Positions 20,575-31,200 of a stretch of DNA of 64,000 nucleotides are shown piece after piece; positions within the stretch are counted from its first letter, which is position 1; each line of letters begins with the position of its first letter. The stretch is from Paramyrothecium sp. XJ0827 (lineage: Eukaryota > Ascomycota > Sordariomycetes > Hypocreales > Stachybotryaceae), in contig JAJFPB010000007.1 of NCBI GenBank assembly GCA_020881915.1, positions 2,852,001-2,916,000 on the forward strand, read 5' to 3'. A model generated the notes under the pieces. The model searched no databases, was not told the DNA's origin, and worked only from the letters and a program-made list of their open reading frames with translations. The position numbers and the translations under genes are program-made.

Positions 20575-22566
20575 ATGGCTGCAGCTCCCTCCTTCCCCCG
20601 GGTGCTCGACGCCCGTCACATCCAGAACTTCTCCGATGCATCGTCATTAGAACCGCACTGGGGCTACGCCGAACGTGTGGTCCCATGCACCAACGACCCG
20701 GGCTCCTGCGCCTACCTCGATGTCGTCTACGGCGCCCACGATGTTGGCATGATCTATGTTGGCGCCTTTTGGGCCGTGGTCCTCGGTCTTTTGTTCGGTT
20801 GGTTTGCACTTCGACGTGTCGGATTGCCTACGTCTTCCCTGGGCATCAACACTGAAAAGGACTCGGCTTCCTCCCTGGGCGGCCTCGTCAAAGTCCGCCG
20901 GGCCATTGCCGCCAGCCTCAGACGCTTCCTGCTCCCCGACGCTCTCCGTGCTGTCTTCGGCCGTACTACCCGCTACCAGGTCTTCATCCTGGCCATTCTC
21001 ACCGCGTACCTCACCGTCTTCAGCTTCGTTGGCATGACCTACAACACCTGGATCACCCCTGTGAAGAACATGCCGGGTGTCTACAACACGCGCACCACTC
21101 TCGGCCCCTGGTCTGATCGTATCGGTGTCCTGGCTTACGCATTGACACCTCTCTCCGTCCTGCTCAGCAGCCGCGAATCCATCCTGTCTCTCATCACGGG
21201 GGTCCCTTACCAAAGCTTCAACTTCCTGCACCGCTGGGTCGGCTACATTATCCTCGCGCAGAGCATCCTGCACACCATCGGCTGGTGCATCATCGAAATC
21301 AGGCTATATCAGCCGCAGCCCACCGTTGCTGTTGAGTGGATCACGCAGGAGTACATGATCTGGGGAATCGTCGCCCTCATCTTGCTCCTTCTTCTCTTTG
21401 GCCTGAGCACCCCATGGGGAATTCGCCTCACCGGCTACGAATTCTTCCGCAAGGCTCACTACGTTCTTGCCATGATCTTCATCGGCGCCTGCTGGGCTCA
21501 CTGGGCGGCCCTCAAGTGCTTCATGATTCCTTCGCTTATCTTCTGGTTCATGGATCGGGGCGCACGCTTCATTCGCACGGCTCTGTTGCACTATCAATAC
21601 CTGCCGTCCGGGGGCATGGGCTTCAAGGCTGCGCAGGCCACCGTCACCGTGTTCCCCGACGCTGAGGCGGGCGATGTTGTTCGCCTGGAATTTGACCACG
21701 AGCAGGACCCCTGGACGATTGGACAGCACTACTACCTCACCTTCAGCAAGTTGAGCATTTGGCAATCCCACCCTTTTACCCCGCTGAACGCACCTACTGT
21801 TCAGGGTGGTCGCGTCAAGCACTCATACCTGCTTCGTGCCAAGGGAGGCGAAACCAAGAAGCTCGCCGCTCTCGCAGCCACCCAACCTCAAGGCACCGAC
21901 AACGCTGTTATCACTCCCGTCATTGCAACTGGTGCATATGGCGAGAACATCATGTCTGGAATTACTGCCGATACCAACATCGTTTGCGTTGCCGGTGGCA
22001 CTGGCATTACTTATGTTCTCCCCGTTCTGCTGCAGATCGCTCGCTCTGCCATCATTCCCGACCGCAAGATCGAGCTCATCTGGGCTGTGCGCCACGCGGG
22101 TAATGTGGAATGGATTCAGGAGGAAATGGATCTTCTACACAAGGTCCAGCGAGCGCTGAACTTGAACATTCGTCTTTATGCTACTCGTGACATTGGAACG
22201 GGCAGCAGCAAGTCGTCTATCTCCGGACAGGACAGCGAGAAGGCAGTCACCAAGGTCTCAGCTGATGAGGTCGCTTCCTCATCCTCGCGTGACGAGGAGG
22301 CTTGTGATTGCGGCGACGATGTCCCCGTAAAGAAGACTGGCGCAGGTGCCGATGATGAGGAGCGACACCCGAACCTGAACAAACTGATCAACGATTTCGT
22401 TGGTTCCACGATTCGTGGTCCCACTAGCGTCATTGCTAGCGGACCAGGCGGCATGATCAGTGACCTGCGGACAATTGTTGCCGCTTGCAACTCCGGATCA
22501 AAGGTCTGGAACGGCGAGGAGAGATATGACGTTGACCTCATTTGCGACGACCGCCTGGAATGGTAA
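20575..22566 (+). CDS. Ferric/cupric reductase, FRE family transmembrane flavocytochrome
   Basis: Single exon, 663 residues. The ATG at 20575 is used; the open frame begins slightly earlier, but only with GTG. An outer N-terminus with two cysteines (VPCTNDPGSC) leads to several membrane helices. Two helices carry the bis-heme pairs with 13 residues between histidines: H219/H233 (in LHRWVGYIILAQSILH) and H295/H309 (in AHYVLAMIFIGACWAH). WQSHPFTPLNA is the FAD-binding HPFT motif and TGAYGENI starts the NADPH site. An acidic/Ser-rich insert precedes the end, DVDLICDDRLEW, typical of fungal ferric reductases. It moves electrons from cytosolic NADPH to external Fe(III) or Cu(II). The divergent Ctr partner points to a copper role. 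Confidence 0.92.
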   Translation: MAAAPSFPRVLDARHIQNFSDASSLEPHWGYAERVVPCTNDPGSCAYLDVVYGAHDVGMIYVGAFWAVVLGLLFGWFALRRVGLPTSSLGINTEKDSASSLGGLVKVRRAIAASLRRFLLPDALRAVFGRTTRYQVFILAILTAYLTVFSFVGMTYNTWITPVKNMPGVYNTRTTLGPWSDRIGVLAYALTPLSVLLSSRESILSLITGVPYQSFNFLHRWVGYIILAQSILHTIGWCIIEIRLYQPQPTVAVEWITQEYMIWGIVALILLLLLFGLSTPWGIRLTGYEFFRKAHYVLAMIFIGACWAHWAALKCFMIPSLIFWFMDRGARFIRTALLHYQYLPSGGMGFKAAQATVTVFPDAEAGDVVRLEFDHEQDPWTIGQHYYLTFSKLSIWQSHPFTPLNAPTVQGGRVKHSYLLRAKGGETKKLAALAATQPQGTDNAVITPVIATGAYGENIMSGITADTNIVCVAGGTGITYVLPVLLQIARSAIIPDRKIELIWAVRHAGNVEWIQEEMDLLHKVQRALNLNIRLYATRDIGTGSSKSSISGQDSEKAVTKVSADEVASSSSRDEEACDCGDDVPVKKTGAGADDEERHPNLNKLINDFVGSTIRGPTSVIASGPGGMISDLRTIVAACNSGSKVWNGEERYDVDLICDDRLEW

Positions 22567-22992
22567 CTGTCACGACACAGTTTGGGAACATGCGGTTTGT
22601 CTACGTGAATTTTTAGTTAAGATACCCTTGAATTAGAGGAATGCAATTTTTTATTCAGCATACTTGACTGGAACTGTTCCCCCATGTCCTGACTGTGAAA
22701 TGTGACTGAACGTATGCTCATCCGGCAAACCTACGTAGACTCCTGAGACTGTAGACCAGTCCTAGGTATGGCTCTCGCCCTGCAAAACATTTGAAGGACA
22801 AGCCCTCATTTGTACAATAGCAGAGGTATTTTACGGCACTGCGAAGGCATATATACATCCAAGACCACAGGCAACGTGATAAGATGGCGTGCACTATCAT
22901 ATAGGAGCCAAATTGCTGGTTGAGAGACGGGAAGTATGTCCCAAAACCTTCTGGTACTTTGGCGAGGTAAGCTTGTAATTCGTATTCTTATA
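22567..22992. other. Convergent intergenic region
   Basis: About 430 bp holding the 3' ends of the reductase and the Zn2Cys6 regulator genes. No other feature is seen. Confidence 0.5.
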
Positions 22993-25098
22993 TCAAATCT
23001 CCATTGCACCTGGAAAGCTCTCCCAGAACTCCTGCGTAGCATCTGCAAATGACGCATGCATATCAGAGTCAATCTCGAAATGCGTATCAAATAGGTCCGT
23101 ATCGGCCGGTGCCATAAGATCAACTTGACTGGGATCCAAGTCTATACTTTCGTATGCCGTCTCTTCGGCAACGGACTTTTGCTTTCAAAGGGTTAGCGGC
23201 GACTAAGTTTAACAATAGATACTTAGATCACGAACGTTGTCACTGCTTTCTTCGGTCTCGGACGGGAGAACTGGGGAAGGCTGCAAGGCGCCATAGTCGA
23301 TGATGGCGTTCCGCATCTCGCGGCGCTCGCGAGGAGTTACGGCCTGTTCTCCCTGCGTTTTGATGTTGCTGTAGAATATTTGCATAGTCTTGATTGTTTC
23401 GCGCTGCAAATGCAAGTGAGTCAAAGGCAAACGGAATGCACTGGAAATAGGGCAACAAACCCAGTTGTCCGCCATGGGCCATGCCCGTCTCATGTCCTTC
23501 AAGAAAACGCAACCATCAATGATCCGCTGCCGCCATTTCTCGACCTGATCTTCACTATCACTGGAGTCGGGGAAGTGATAATAGTAAAGGAGGGTTCCAA
23601 CAGCACTGTAGATGGTGAAACCGATCCATGGGACGAGTCCACGAAGGAAAAAAAGACCGAAGCCACGCATTTCCTGCAGCAGTTCGCATACTTGGTCGGC
23701 CACCTTGGCCAACTCTTTGCTCGACCATGACGACCACCGTGCGGAATCTGGATCTTCCTTGCCAGCCTTCTGCATCTCCACTTCAGGCAAGCAGGAGCGG
23801 TAAAGAAACATAACAGACATGAAGTATATACAATGCATGTAGCAATATGCCTGGCCATGGTTTGAGACAGTATGAGCATGCAGGAGAAAAACACTAAATC
23901 GTAGTCGGGGTGGGAGCGACTCACGCCATGCGTCGAGTCGAGAAAGGAGCTGCTGAAACTCAGATTGAGGGTTCCATGGTGGATGATCATTGGGATGTGA
24001 AGAACATGCCCAACGTGCCACTTCACCCCAAATGTCTGCAACTCGCATGCTATACGCGATAATACCGAGAGCGCCAGAAGGGGTCTGGACTGATGGAGAG
24101 GAGCTTGAGCCGTCGAGCATCTCACAGACCACAGGCTCACCGAAGTTGAAACTGTCGGAATCGCAAGGCAGTTGGATGTGCATTGCTCCAGCCGTAAGAG
24201 ACCGGTTGCGACCCTTGCCGCCGCTGAGGAGGCTGTCCATGAGGAAGCAAGTCCACGCTGTGCGACGCCTCTCTTCAGCAGCGATGAAATCTTCACGGGT
24301 GACGGGGGATGTGATTTCTTCCATTAAGCCCATGATTTGCGCCATGCGTACCGCCATGCCCAGGTACACCCACGCCCTTCGTCCTTCACCAGCGCCCCAG
24401 GAGTGTCCAGTGAGCATCAGCAGGATTTGAATCCGGTGTAGGCTAGGTTGGTCAATGGTAGGGAGAATGAGCGCTCGGGTATGGGCGGCAAACGCATTAC
24501 TGGCCTCGATTTGACTAGGAAAGCCTACCGGTGCGTCCTGAGAGAATCTAATATGGGCTCAGCGCACTGATCGCAACCTACGCCTTTTCAACGCTCGACT
24601 AACCGAACACTTATGGCTAGCATAGCCCACACCAGAGGGGTCTCGAGCGATCCCCGGAGGATCTCATTGAGTAGGCTGGGAATGTGGTGGAAAGACCACT
24701 TATATGAGCAGCGGAGGTAGCTATTTTTGACTTCATCCGTCATGTACTCGAAAGGGTTTGTGTTGTGAAGGTTGGGGCCGGTGACATTATCCCCAGCAGT
24801 TTGTATAGTCAGTGACGAACCAATTGGGGCAGCCTCGTTCGAATACGATCTGCCCTGCCGCTCCAGGCGAGTCCGGCGGAAGATAAAGGACGTGCCTTTG
24901 GGCGGGAAGATGCACTCCTCCCCTCGCTCTTTGCAGCGGATACATGGAGGCTCTCCTGAGTGAATGCACTACCGCGACGATGAGCGCTGTCCACGCATGA
25001 GAGGTTGCAGATCAGCTCAAGGCCAATCATGCCGATTCTGTTTTACGTACCCTTCTTTTGGAGGTGCGACACGCCCCGCATGCGATGGACTTCTTCAT
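22993..25098 (-). CDS. Zn2Cys6 fungal transcription factor
   Basis: Five exons: 25098-25051, 24968-24604, 24547-23461, 23403-23236, 23181-22993 (618 residues). The first intron splits the zinc cluster. Joining gives C7-x2-C10-x6-C17-x7-C25-x2-C28-x6-C35 (MKKSIACGACRTSKRR, then CIHSGEPPCIRCKERGEEC), followed by a basic linker (FRRTRLERQ). The middle homology region starts near NPFEYMTDEVKNSYLRCSY and includes LHRIQILLMLTGHSWG and YMHCIYFMSVMFLYRS. The 57-bp fourth-exon-border intron has no stop and a length divisible by three, so retention would only insert 19 residues. The last intron has a weak donor (GTTCGT); it is chosen because it gives the acidic ending FWESFPGAMEI. Without it the protein ends at LSIYC. 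Target genes are unknown; the neighbours are the reductase (3' side) and an oxidase pseudogene (5' side). Confidence 0.85.
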
Positions 25099-26143
25099 TT
25101 CGAAGCCGGCATCAGAGCGCGATGGTGCGCCCTCTTCAGTTACGGATCGGTGATGCAAGATGGCAAGCAAGCATACTCGCGGTGAAGCTTGGTAAATCAG
25201 TGATAGTTTAAGGAGGAAGGGATGACATCCAGCACATTTTGTGTGCGTTGCGCTGTCCTGTAACGTTTGCTGTGATGGTGTTTCATTTGCATTGGTGCCC
25301 GTGTGAGGAGCACTGCGCTAATGCCTCAGCTTGCCAAGCACCAATCAGGAACACCAGTCTTGGCCCACAGTCCTCATCACGAACCTTTCGGCCCTCTGCT
25401 CGTTCTCATCGTTAATCTCCTAGACGCAGCGCGACCACACGATTTTCCCTTCTGCAACCGTCTGGGCTGTAGTGCACTTGGAGCGGAATTCAGGTGCGTA
25501 GCCAGGAGTAGCTTCAACTTTCGATTGATTGCCAAGAATTGCCAATGTAGCAACCACTGTCGGAAATCGCCCATTCACAGAGCCAGAGCAGCTACCACAG
25601 CTCCTACAATGTAGTCTTCTGAAGTGAATCGCCAGACTTGTGGCGTGTGCTCAATATTGAACCAAAAACAACCAGCCTACCGAGCCATCTATCTCAGCCA
25701 GAGTCTTGTTCGCACCGAAAAGGGAAAAAAAGGGGGGGCCCTTTGGTAGCAGCTCGTTGTGAGGACCGGAAATGTGAAGAAATGATCCTAGTTTGAGCTG
25801 ATCTTCAATCAAAGAAGACTTGAGGAGCGTTTGCACAGATTTCTTTCAGCGCATGAACAAGATCTCGAGGAATGCGAACGACGGACATTGGTTGTTTTTT
25901 GAGATTTGGACGATCATTGAACTCAAAAGGCGCACATCTCGCCGCTTAGCTCCGTATTAATTGTCGCTGTGCCTCTCGTGCCATGTCACACAGTCTCGAT
26001 GAGGCAAACGAACTGTGGCGCAGCTAAGCTCTTTGGCCATATATGAAAGTAGAGATGGAAACACCCATGCATCCTCGACGTAGCAGGTTGGTGTTGGGCA
26101 TGTCGTTTTTGTGACCATTCCTCGAACTCCCACTCCAAGCGAC
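25099..26143. other. Divergent intergenic region, Zn2Cys6 regulator / oxidase pseudogene
   Basis: About 1 kb of putative promoter sequence. Short ORFs only; a G-run is present near 25730. Nothing further is supported. Confidence 0.4.
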
Positions 26144-28082
26144 ATGCGCCACTCCGTCGTCAATCTCGCCTGTTTTTTGCTTCTGTTCCTTGGCCCTCAT
26201 CAATTCTCTTGTGCCAACGACCCGCCAATTATAAAGTGCAAGTCCTATCTTGGTCATTCAAGCTGGCCACCTGAGACCGCATCGGAGTTGCTTAATCAGA
26301 GTCTCGGAGGCCAGCTTCTGTAACCTACACCTCCCAGAGCATTGTGCCATCAAGGGCAAGCCGCGCACGACGAAGAGAAGTGTGCAGCTGTCAACAAATT
26401 ATGGACTTCATACGATTTCCATACTAGACATTCCATGTCAGTGATGTGGAATCAATACACAAATGATAGTTGTCTTCCCAACTCACTATATCCATGTTCC
26501 GATAAGGGCTATCCGGCTTTCATGTTGAACGCAAGCACTTCAGAGCATGTTAAGATTGGGGTTGATTTCGGTGAGAGCTTCTTTTCGCGAAAGCCACTAC
26601 GGATCTTACTTCTTTCCAGCCCGCAAGAACAATATCCGGCTAGTCGTCAGAAGCACTAGCCACGACTATATTAGGAGGTCCACCCGGCCCGGGGCCTTGT
26701 CTATCTGGACTCGGCAACTTAACAGTATCTCATATCATGACGGTGATTTCGAGCTTGCAGGCTCCTCAGAGTCGTTTCACGGCAACGCGATTACCGTTGG
26801 CGGCGGATCGCAAATGTCTGACATTTTGACCGCTGTGGGCAAGCACGGAGAGGTTGTTGTGGCCGGCAATGGAAAGACTGTGGGCGTCAGTGGTTATATA
26901 ACTGGCGGAGGTCACTCTGCCTTAAAATCTACTATGGCATGGCGACAGACCAGGTTCTGGAAGCTGAAGTTGGTACGCCTAGTGGCGATATCGTCGCCAA
27001 TGATCACCAAAACTCGGACTTGTTTTGGGCTCTTCGAGGTGTAAGTAAATAGAGTGGGGTCCCAGTTTCTTTGCTAACAATCCAAACAGGGTGGAGGCTC
27101 TACCTTTGGTGTCATCACTTCTCTTACCTTGAAAACTTATCCAAGTCCAAAGTTGGTTTCTATAGATTGGTTAGCTGCAGCTCCCGCAGACGCTCCATAC
27201 AAGTACGATGTCATTGCTTATATATTGTTCGAGCTCAAAACATGGATTGACAATGGACTCTCTGGTTACAATAGCGCCTTCACCAATATACCGACCCCTT
27301 CACCCGCACCCGGCTCCCCAGCAAACATTAGTGGAGTCGGGGGAACAATGATCTTTGCGGGACATTGGAGATATCAATGTCGATGGAGAGAGTTTTGGCA
27401 GCCACGAATCGGACCATTCAGACGCGCTGGAACAGCTCAGTGAGCTTCACGCAAAACACTACATCATATGATACATTCAACAAATGGTTTGACGCCCATT
27501 ACGACACAGGGAGCGCCGGCTGTGACGTTTCGAGATTGATTGATGGGAAGACTTTATCTTCCGACCAGGAGGCATTGAAACAAGCAGTACAAATCATTCT
27601 CGAAACTACGAACAGCGACCCGCCTTCATGGTTGGAGAAAGGGGTGTGCAAGATTCCAGGACTTCTGCCTGCGCAAATGCGTTGAATCTGGCCACTAATT
27701 CCCATTCACCACTCATGTTCAGAAGGCTGACGAACGCACCAGTCGCCGTCCAACCATTTGCACCCCTCAACAAGACATCGAAACGCCTTGCCATTGACTC
27801 ACTCAATAGTTGTATGGATCCACTCCGAAAGCTCACACCTGACATGGGCGCGTACGTGAATGAGGTCAAAACCCCAAAATAGATAGCAGAAGTAGGCTTT
27901 ACTGACGACATTTAAGGGCTTGCCTTACGAGAAAGACTGGAAAAGCACGTTTGGGGTGATAATTACGAGCGGCTGGAGAGAATCAAACGTAACATTGATT
28001 CACTTGATGTGTCTGGTGCTTCCCGTATGTTGGCCATGAGCAATGGAGAGAGCTTAAAGATGGAAGATTGTGCAAAACCTAG
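26144..28082 (+). pseudogene. Decayed secreted FAD-linked (BBE-type) oxidoreductase
   Basis: Homology to FAD_binding_4/BBE oxidases runs the full length but is broken. It begins with a signal peptide (MRHSVVNLACFLLLFLG). An in-frame TAA interrupts GGQLL/PTPPRALCHQG at 26321-26323. After a plausible intron, the FAD domain reads ARKNNIRLVVRSTSHDYI and [18 protein letters not shown] one-base loss near 26930 shifts frame before the segment ending SDLFWALRG. Further shifts lie near 27358, 27620, 27950 and 28012. The BBE tail (DMGAYVNE, EKDWKST, NYERLERIKRNID) is recognisable in pieces. Working relatives oxidise alcohols, sugars or metabolites using covalent FAD. Adjacent genes have clean frames, so this looks like true gene decay rather than sequencing error. 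Confidence 0.85.
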
Positions 28083-28286
28083 CAAGGTGGGTACGCCAGT
28101 TGTGTGAGATATCATGATACTTGAATTCTTGTCCATATGAAGTAACCGATATTGTTGACATCGCCTTCGAAGCTGTCTTATCAAAGAATTGGGCATGACC
28201 ATGGTGCTCTCGCACCTCACGCCCCATCAAGACATGACAACGAAAAGGAGCACTTGGAATAGATCTCCGCTAAAACTACTCTTGTT

Positions 28287-31200
28287 TTATGCACCAGTCC
28301 AAAACTCTGTCCAACCTTCCTCGATTTTCTCTCGAACATCTTTAAGAAAGTCGTCAACAAGCACAGGTTCTTGGCCCTCCAAATTAATCTTGCCTTCCTT
28401 GACACCTTCCCAGCCCTCAACCGGTAGTTCCAAATAATCATGGTTCTTACCGCAGTACGTGCGCTTGTCGGAAACATGTTCACCATTGTTGGCTGCCTGG
28501 CGTTTCTCGTAGCAGGATTCGCAAAGCAAGACAACGGAACAACTCAAGCAGTAGTATGCGGGCCTTTCATGCCACCATCTAAACCGTACCGCGGGGTTGC
28601 AGATACCCTCACAGTCAGTCCAATAGATCTTGTGATTAGCAAGATCGCCTTGATCTTGCGGTGGATCTTCTGCCTCATCGTCGGAACCATCGTCTGAATC
28701 GCTCAAGCTATCATCGATCCTGTCTTCTAATTCTTCTTCCACCAGTTGCGGGTTCATGCGCGAGAACATGGCAGAAATTGATATGCGCGCATATTTGCGC
28801 AACAGTTCCGAGATTTGTGAAGGTTGCACTGCCTTGCTGAGGATTGCCAGCGCGTGGCCCAACTTCTCGAGGTGTTCACCGTCGTTCCAGCCTACTTTGT
28901 CACCCAAGGCCTCGAAACAATCGTCAAAGACAGCCTGCAATTGAGTCTGGAACTCAGTCCCGTGACCAAACTTGAGGCTCATGGTTGCCACCGTGATGCG
29001 CTGATGCATCAATACGATTGGAGAATATGGTGGCACATCGAGAACCAAGGGGGTCTTGGTCAAGTCTTTCAGTGCCATAAATGCTTCATTTTTGACTTTT
29101 GGGTCTCGAGATGAGAAAAATTGGTCAAACAACACGTCCGTCATTAGGACCAGTGCTTTTTGCAGCATGTTTTGGGGTTCCTCCTCAGTCACTGGATATG
29201 GCCAGCCATCCGAGTGAAGGCTGAAGACGTCTTCGAGCGCCTTGCGAGCCGCGGGAAGATCGCCGATGACCTCTTTGTAAGCACTGGCGAGATCCACGCG
29301 TAAAGGAGCACTTGCGTTCAGATTGTCGAGATACCTGATACTTTGCTCATACACGCTGATCAAGAAGTCGCCCTCGCCGGTAGCAGCTGCAAAATCGCGG
29401 AAGTAACATTGTCTGTCTTCGCCATCATCCGCATAGTTCCATGTCAGCCAAGTCAGCCTCTCCAAGTCGTTTAGGCTCTTCAGGGTTTGTATGTAGGCCG
29501 CTTTATCATCCCGTTTTTGGAAAACCAAAAGCTCACCGACAAGGGCTTCTCCGGAAATTGATGTGGGATCGACCGCTCTTGCTTTCCGGTATGATTCTGA
29601 GGCAGACTGGGGTTCGTCTTTGGCCTCACACCTTGCCTTGACAATCCATGCCCGTTGTTTGAGAGCTACAGGCAAGTCCTCATGATCCATAAGCTGAATA
29701 CACTCTAAACTTGCTTGTCGCGCTTCTGGTCGCTTTGAAAGTTTGAGGCGTATTTGTGCTAGAAGAATCAGAATCTTGCATCTCTCAATCGCATGGCTGC
29801 CTGCTGAGTTATTCATTTCTAAGGCTCTTAGGCAAGTCGCCTCGGCTTGACTGAATAGATGATGGTCAAACAGAACTTCAGCCACGGCGCGGTATGCTGC
29901 GGCGTCCATGGAGACATCATTGGCGAAAAGATCGATCAAACCCAAAGGTGCGATGTCGTCGAAATCTTCTTCGTGCACACTGCCACCTGGCGCAAAGTCA
30001 TCCGCAAAATTCTCTCGAGCTTTGTCGAGCAGCATTGACTCTAAGTCGGACTGAAGAGTTGCAAGCATTAGTAACTCAATTCAAAGATGGCCTTGCCATA
30101 TTGATCAGAGACTTACCACTTCCAATACACCCTTGACCAATTCAAACATTTTGGATGCTTCGTCCAGGTCTGCAGCCTTATACAATTGAGACAGAAAGCC
30201 TTTTGCCAAGCCCAGACGACACTTCCGCGGATCTGCTGCAACTTCTTCCCACCACTTGATAGCGACATTACTCAGTCGAGACCGTATATCATCCTTGTCG
30301 AGAAGCTTTGCCCAGTCGATGACCTTGTTGTTAACAGCTGATATTGCTGCTTTCCTATAATTGATACCAGTTCGACTAAGAACTGCAGCAAAATTCGTCC
30401 TGTTGGACATGGCGGCCGCGAACAGCTCCATTACCTCCACTTGCTCCTCTGCTGTATGAGATTCAATATTGATCCCGATCCAGTGTGTTAGAAGCGAGAA
30501 TGCGGCGTATTTTTGGAGCCCATCGTCAAATTTACTGTCAGAGCCTGATTCGGGCACTTGGGCAATTTCGACAACTGCGCGGAAAATCTGTCGTTGAGCT
30601 TCTGATGGTCGCCAGCGGAAAGCCGTATCCTGTTTTTGGTCTTCTCGAAAGAATGAACGCATAGCTCGCTCCTGGAACTTAACTGGTAGCTTTCCGTCAT
30701 CATACAAATCATCCTCTTGTGCCTTCTCCACGTCTTGAATATCCAAATCGAGGTTGCGAAGCCTAGCACGAGCCTCGGCATTTATGCCAGGATCACCAAT
30801 GCGAAGAAACTTCGTCAAGAACTCCGGAATTTCTTCAAGGTCAAAGGTATCATCTTTTGATAGATATCTCAAAAGGGATTCTACCTCGTTGAGCGTAAAA
30901 GCGCGGGTGGAAAATGCGAGCCAATGTAGAAGGGCGGAGGAAACTCGTTGATGGTCTTCTGGCATGCGTCGCTGACATTCCGCCAATAATATCTCATACA
31001 GATCATGGAGGCTTCCCGGTAGTTGCTGGTTAAGTGCTTGGAGAACAGCGCCCTCGCGTCCTAGATTGTTGAAGCGCACCAGGAGATGCTCGGCATATAG
31101 TAAATCTATCGCGGTCAGTTGTGGTATTAAACGTTTTGGGCTGTCAACCCACTTGGCGCGGCATCCTCGACCCGAACAGCTATTCTTTGCTGTACATAGC

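Noticed and set aside
24900..24930. Apparent frameshift in the zinc cluster of the Zn2Cys6 regulator
   Set aside because: My first reading miscounted a four-G run; with four G the C-x2-C-x6-C spacing is intact in frame.
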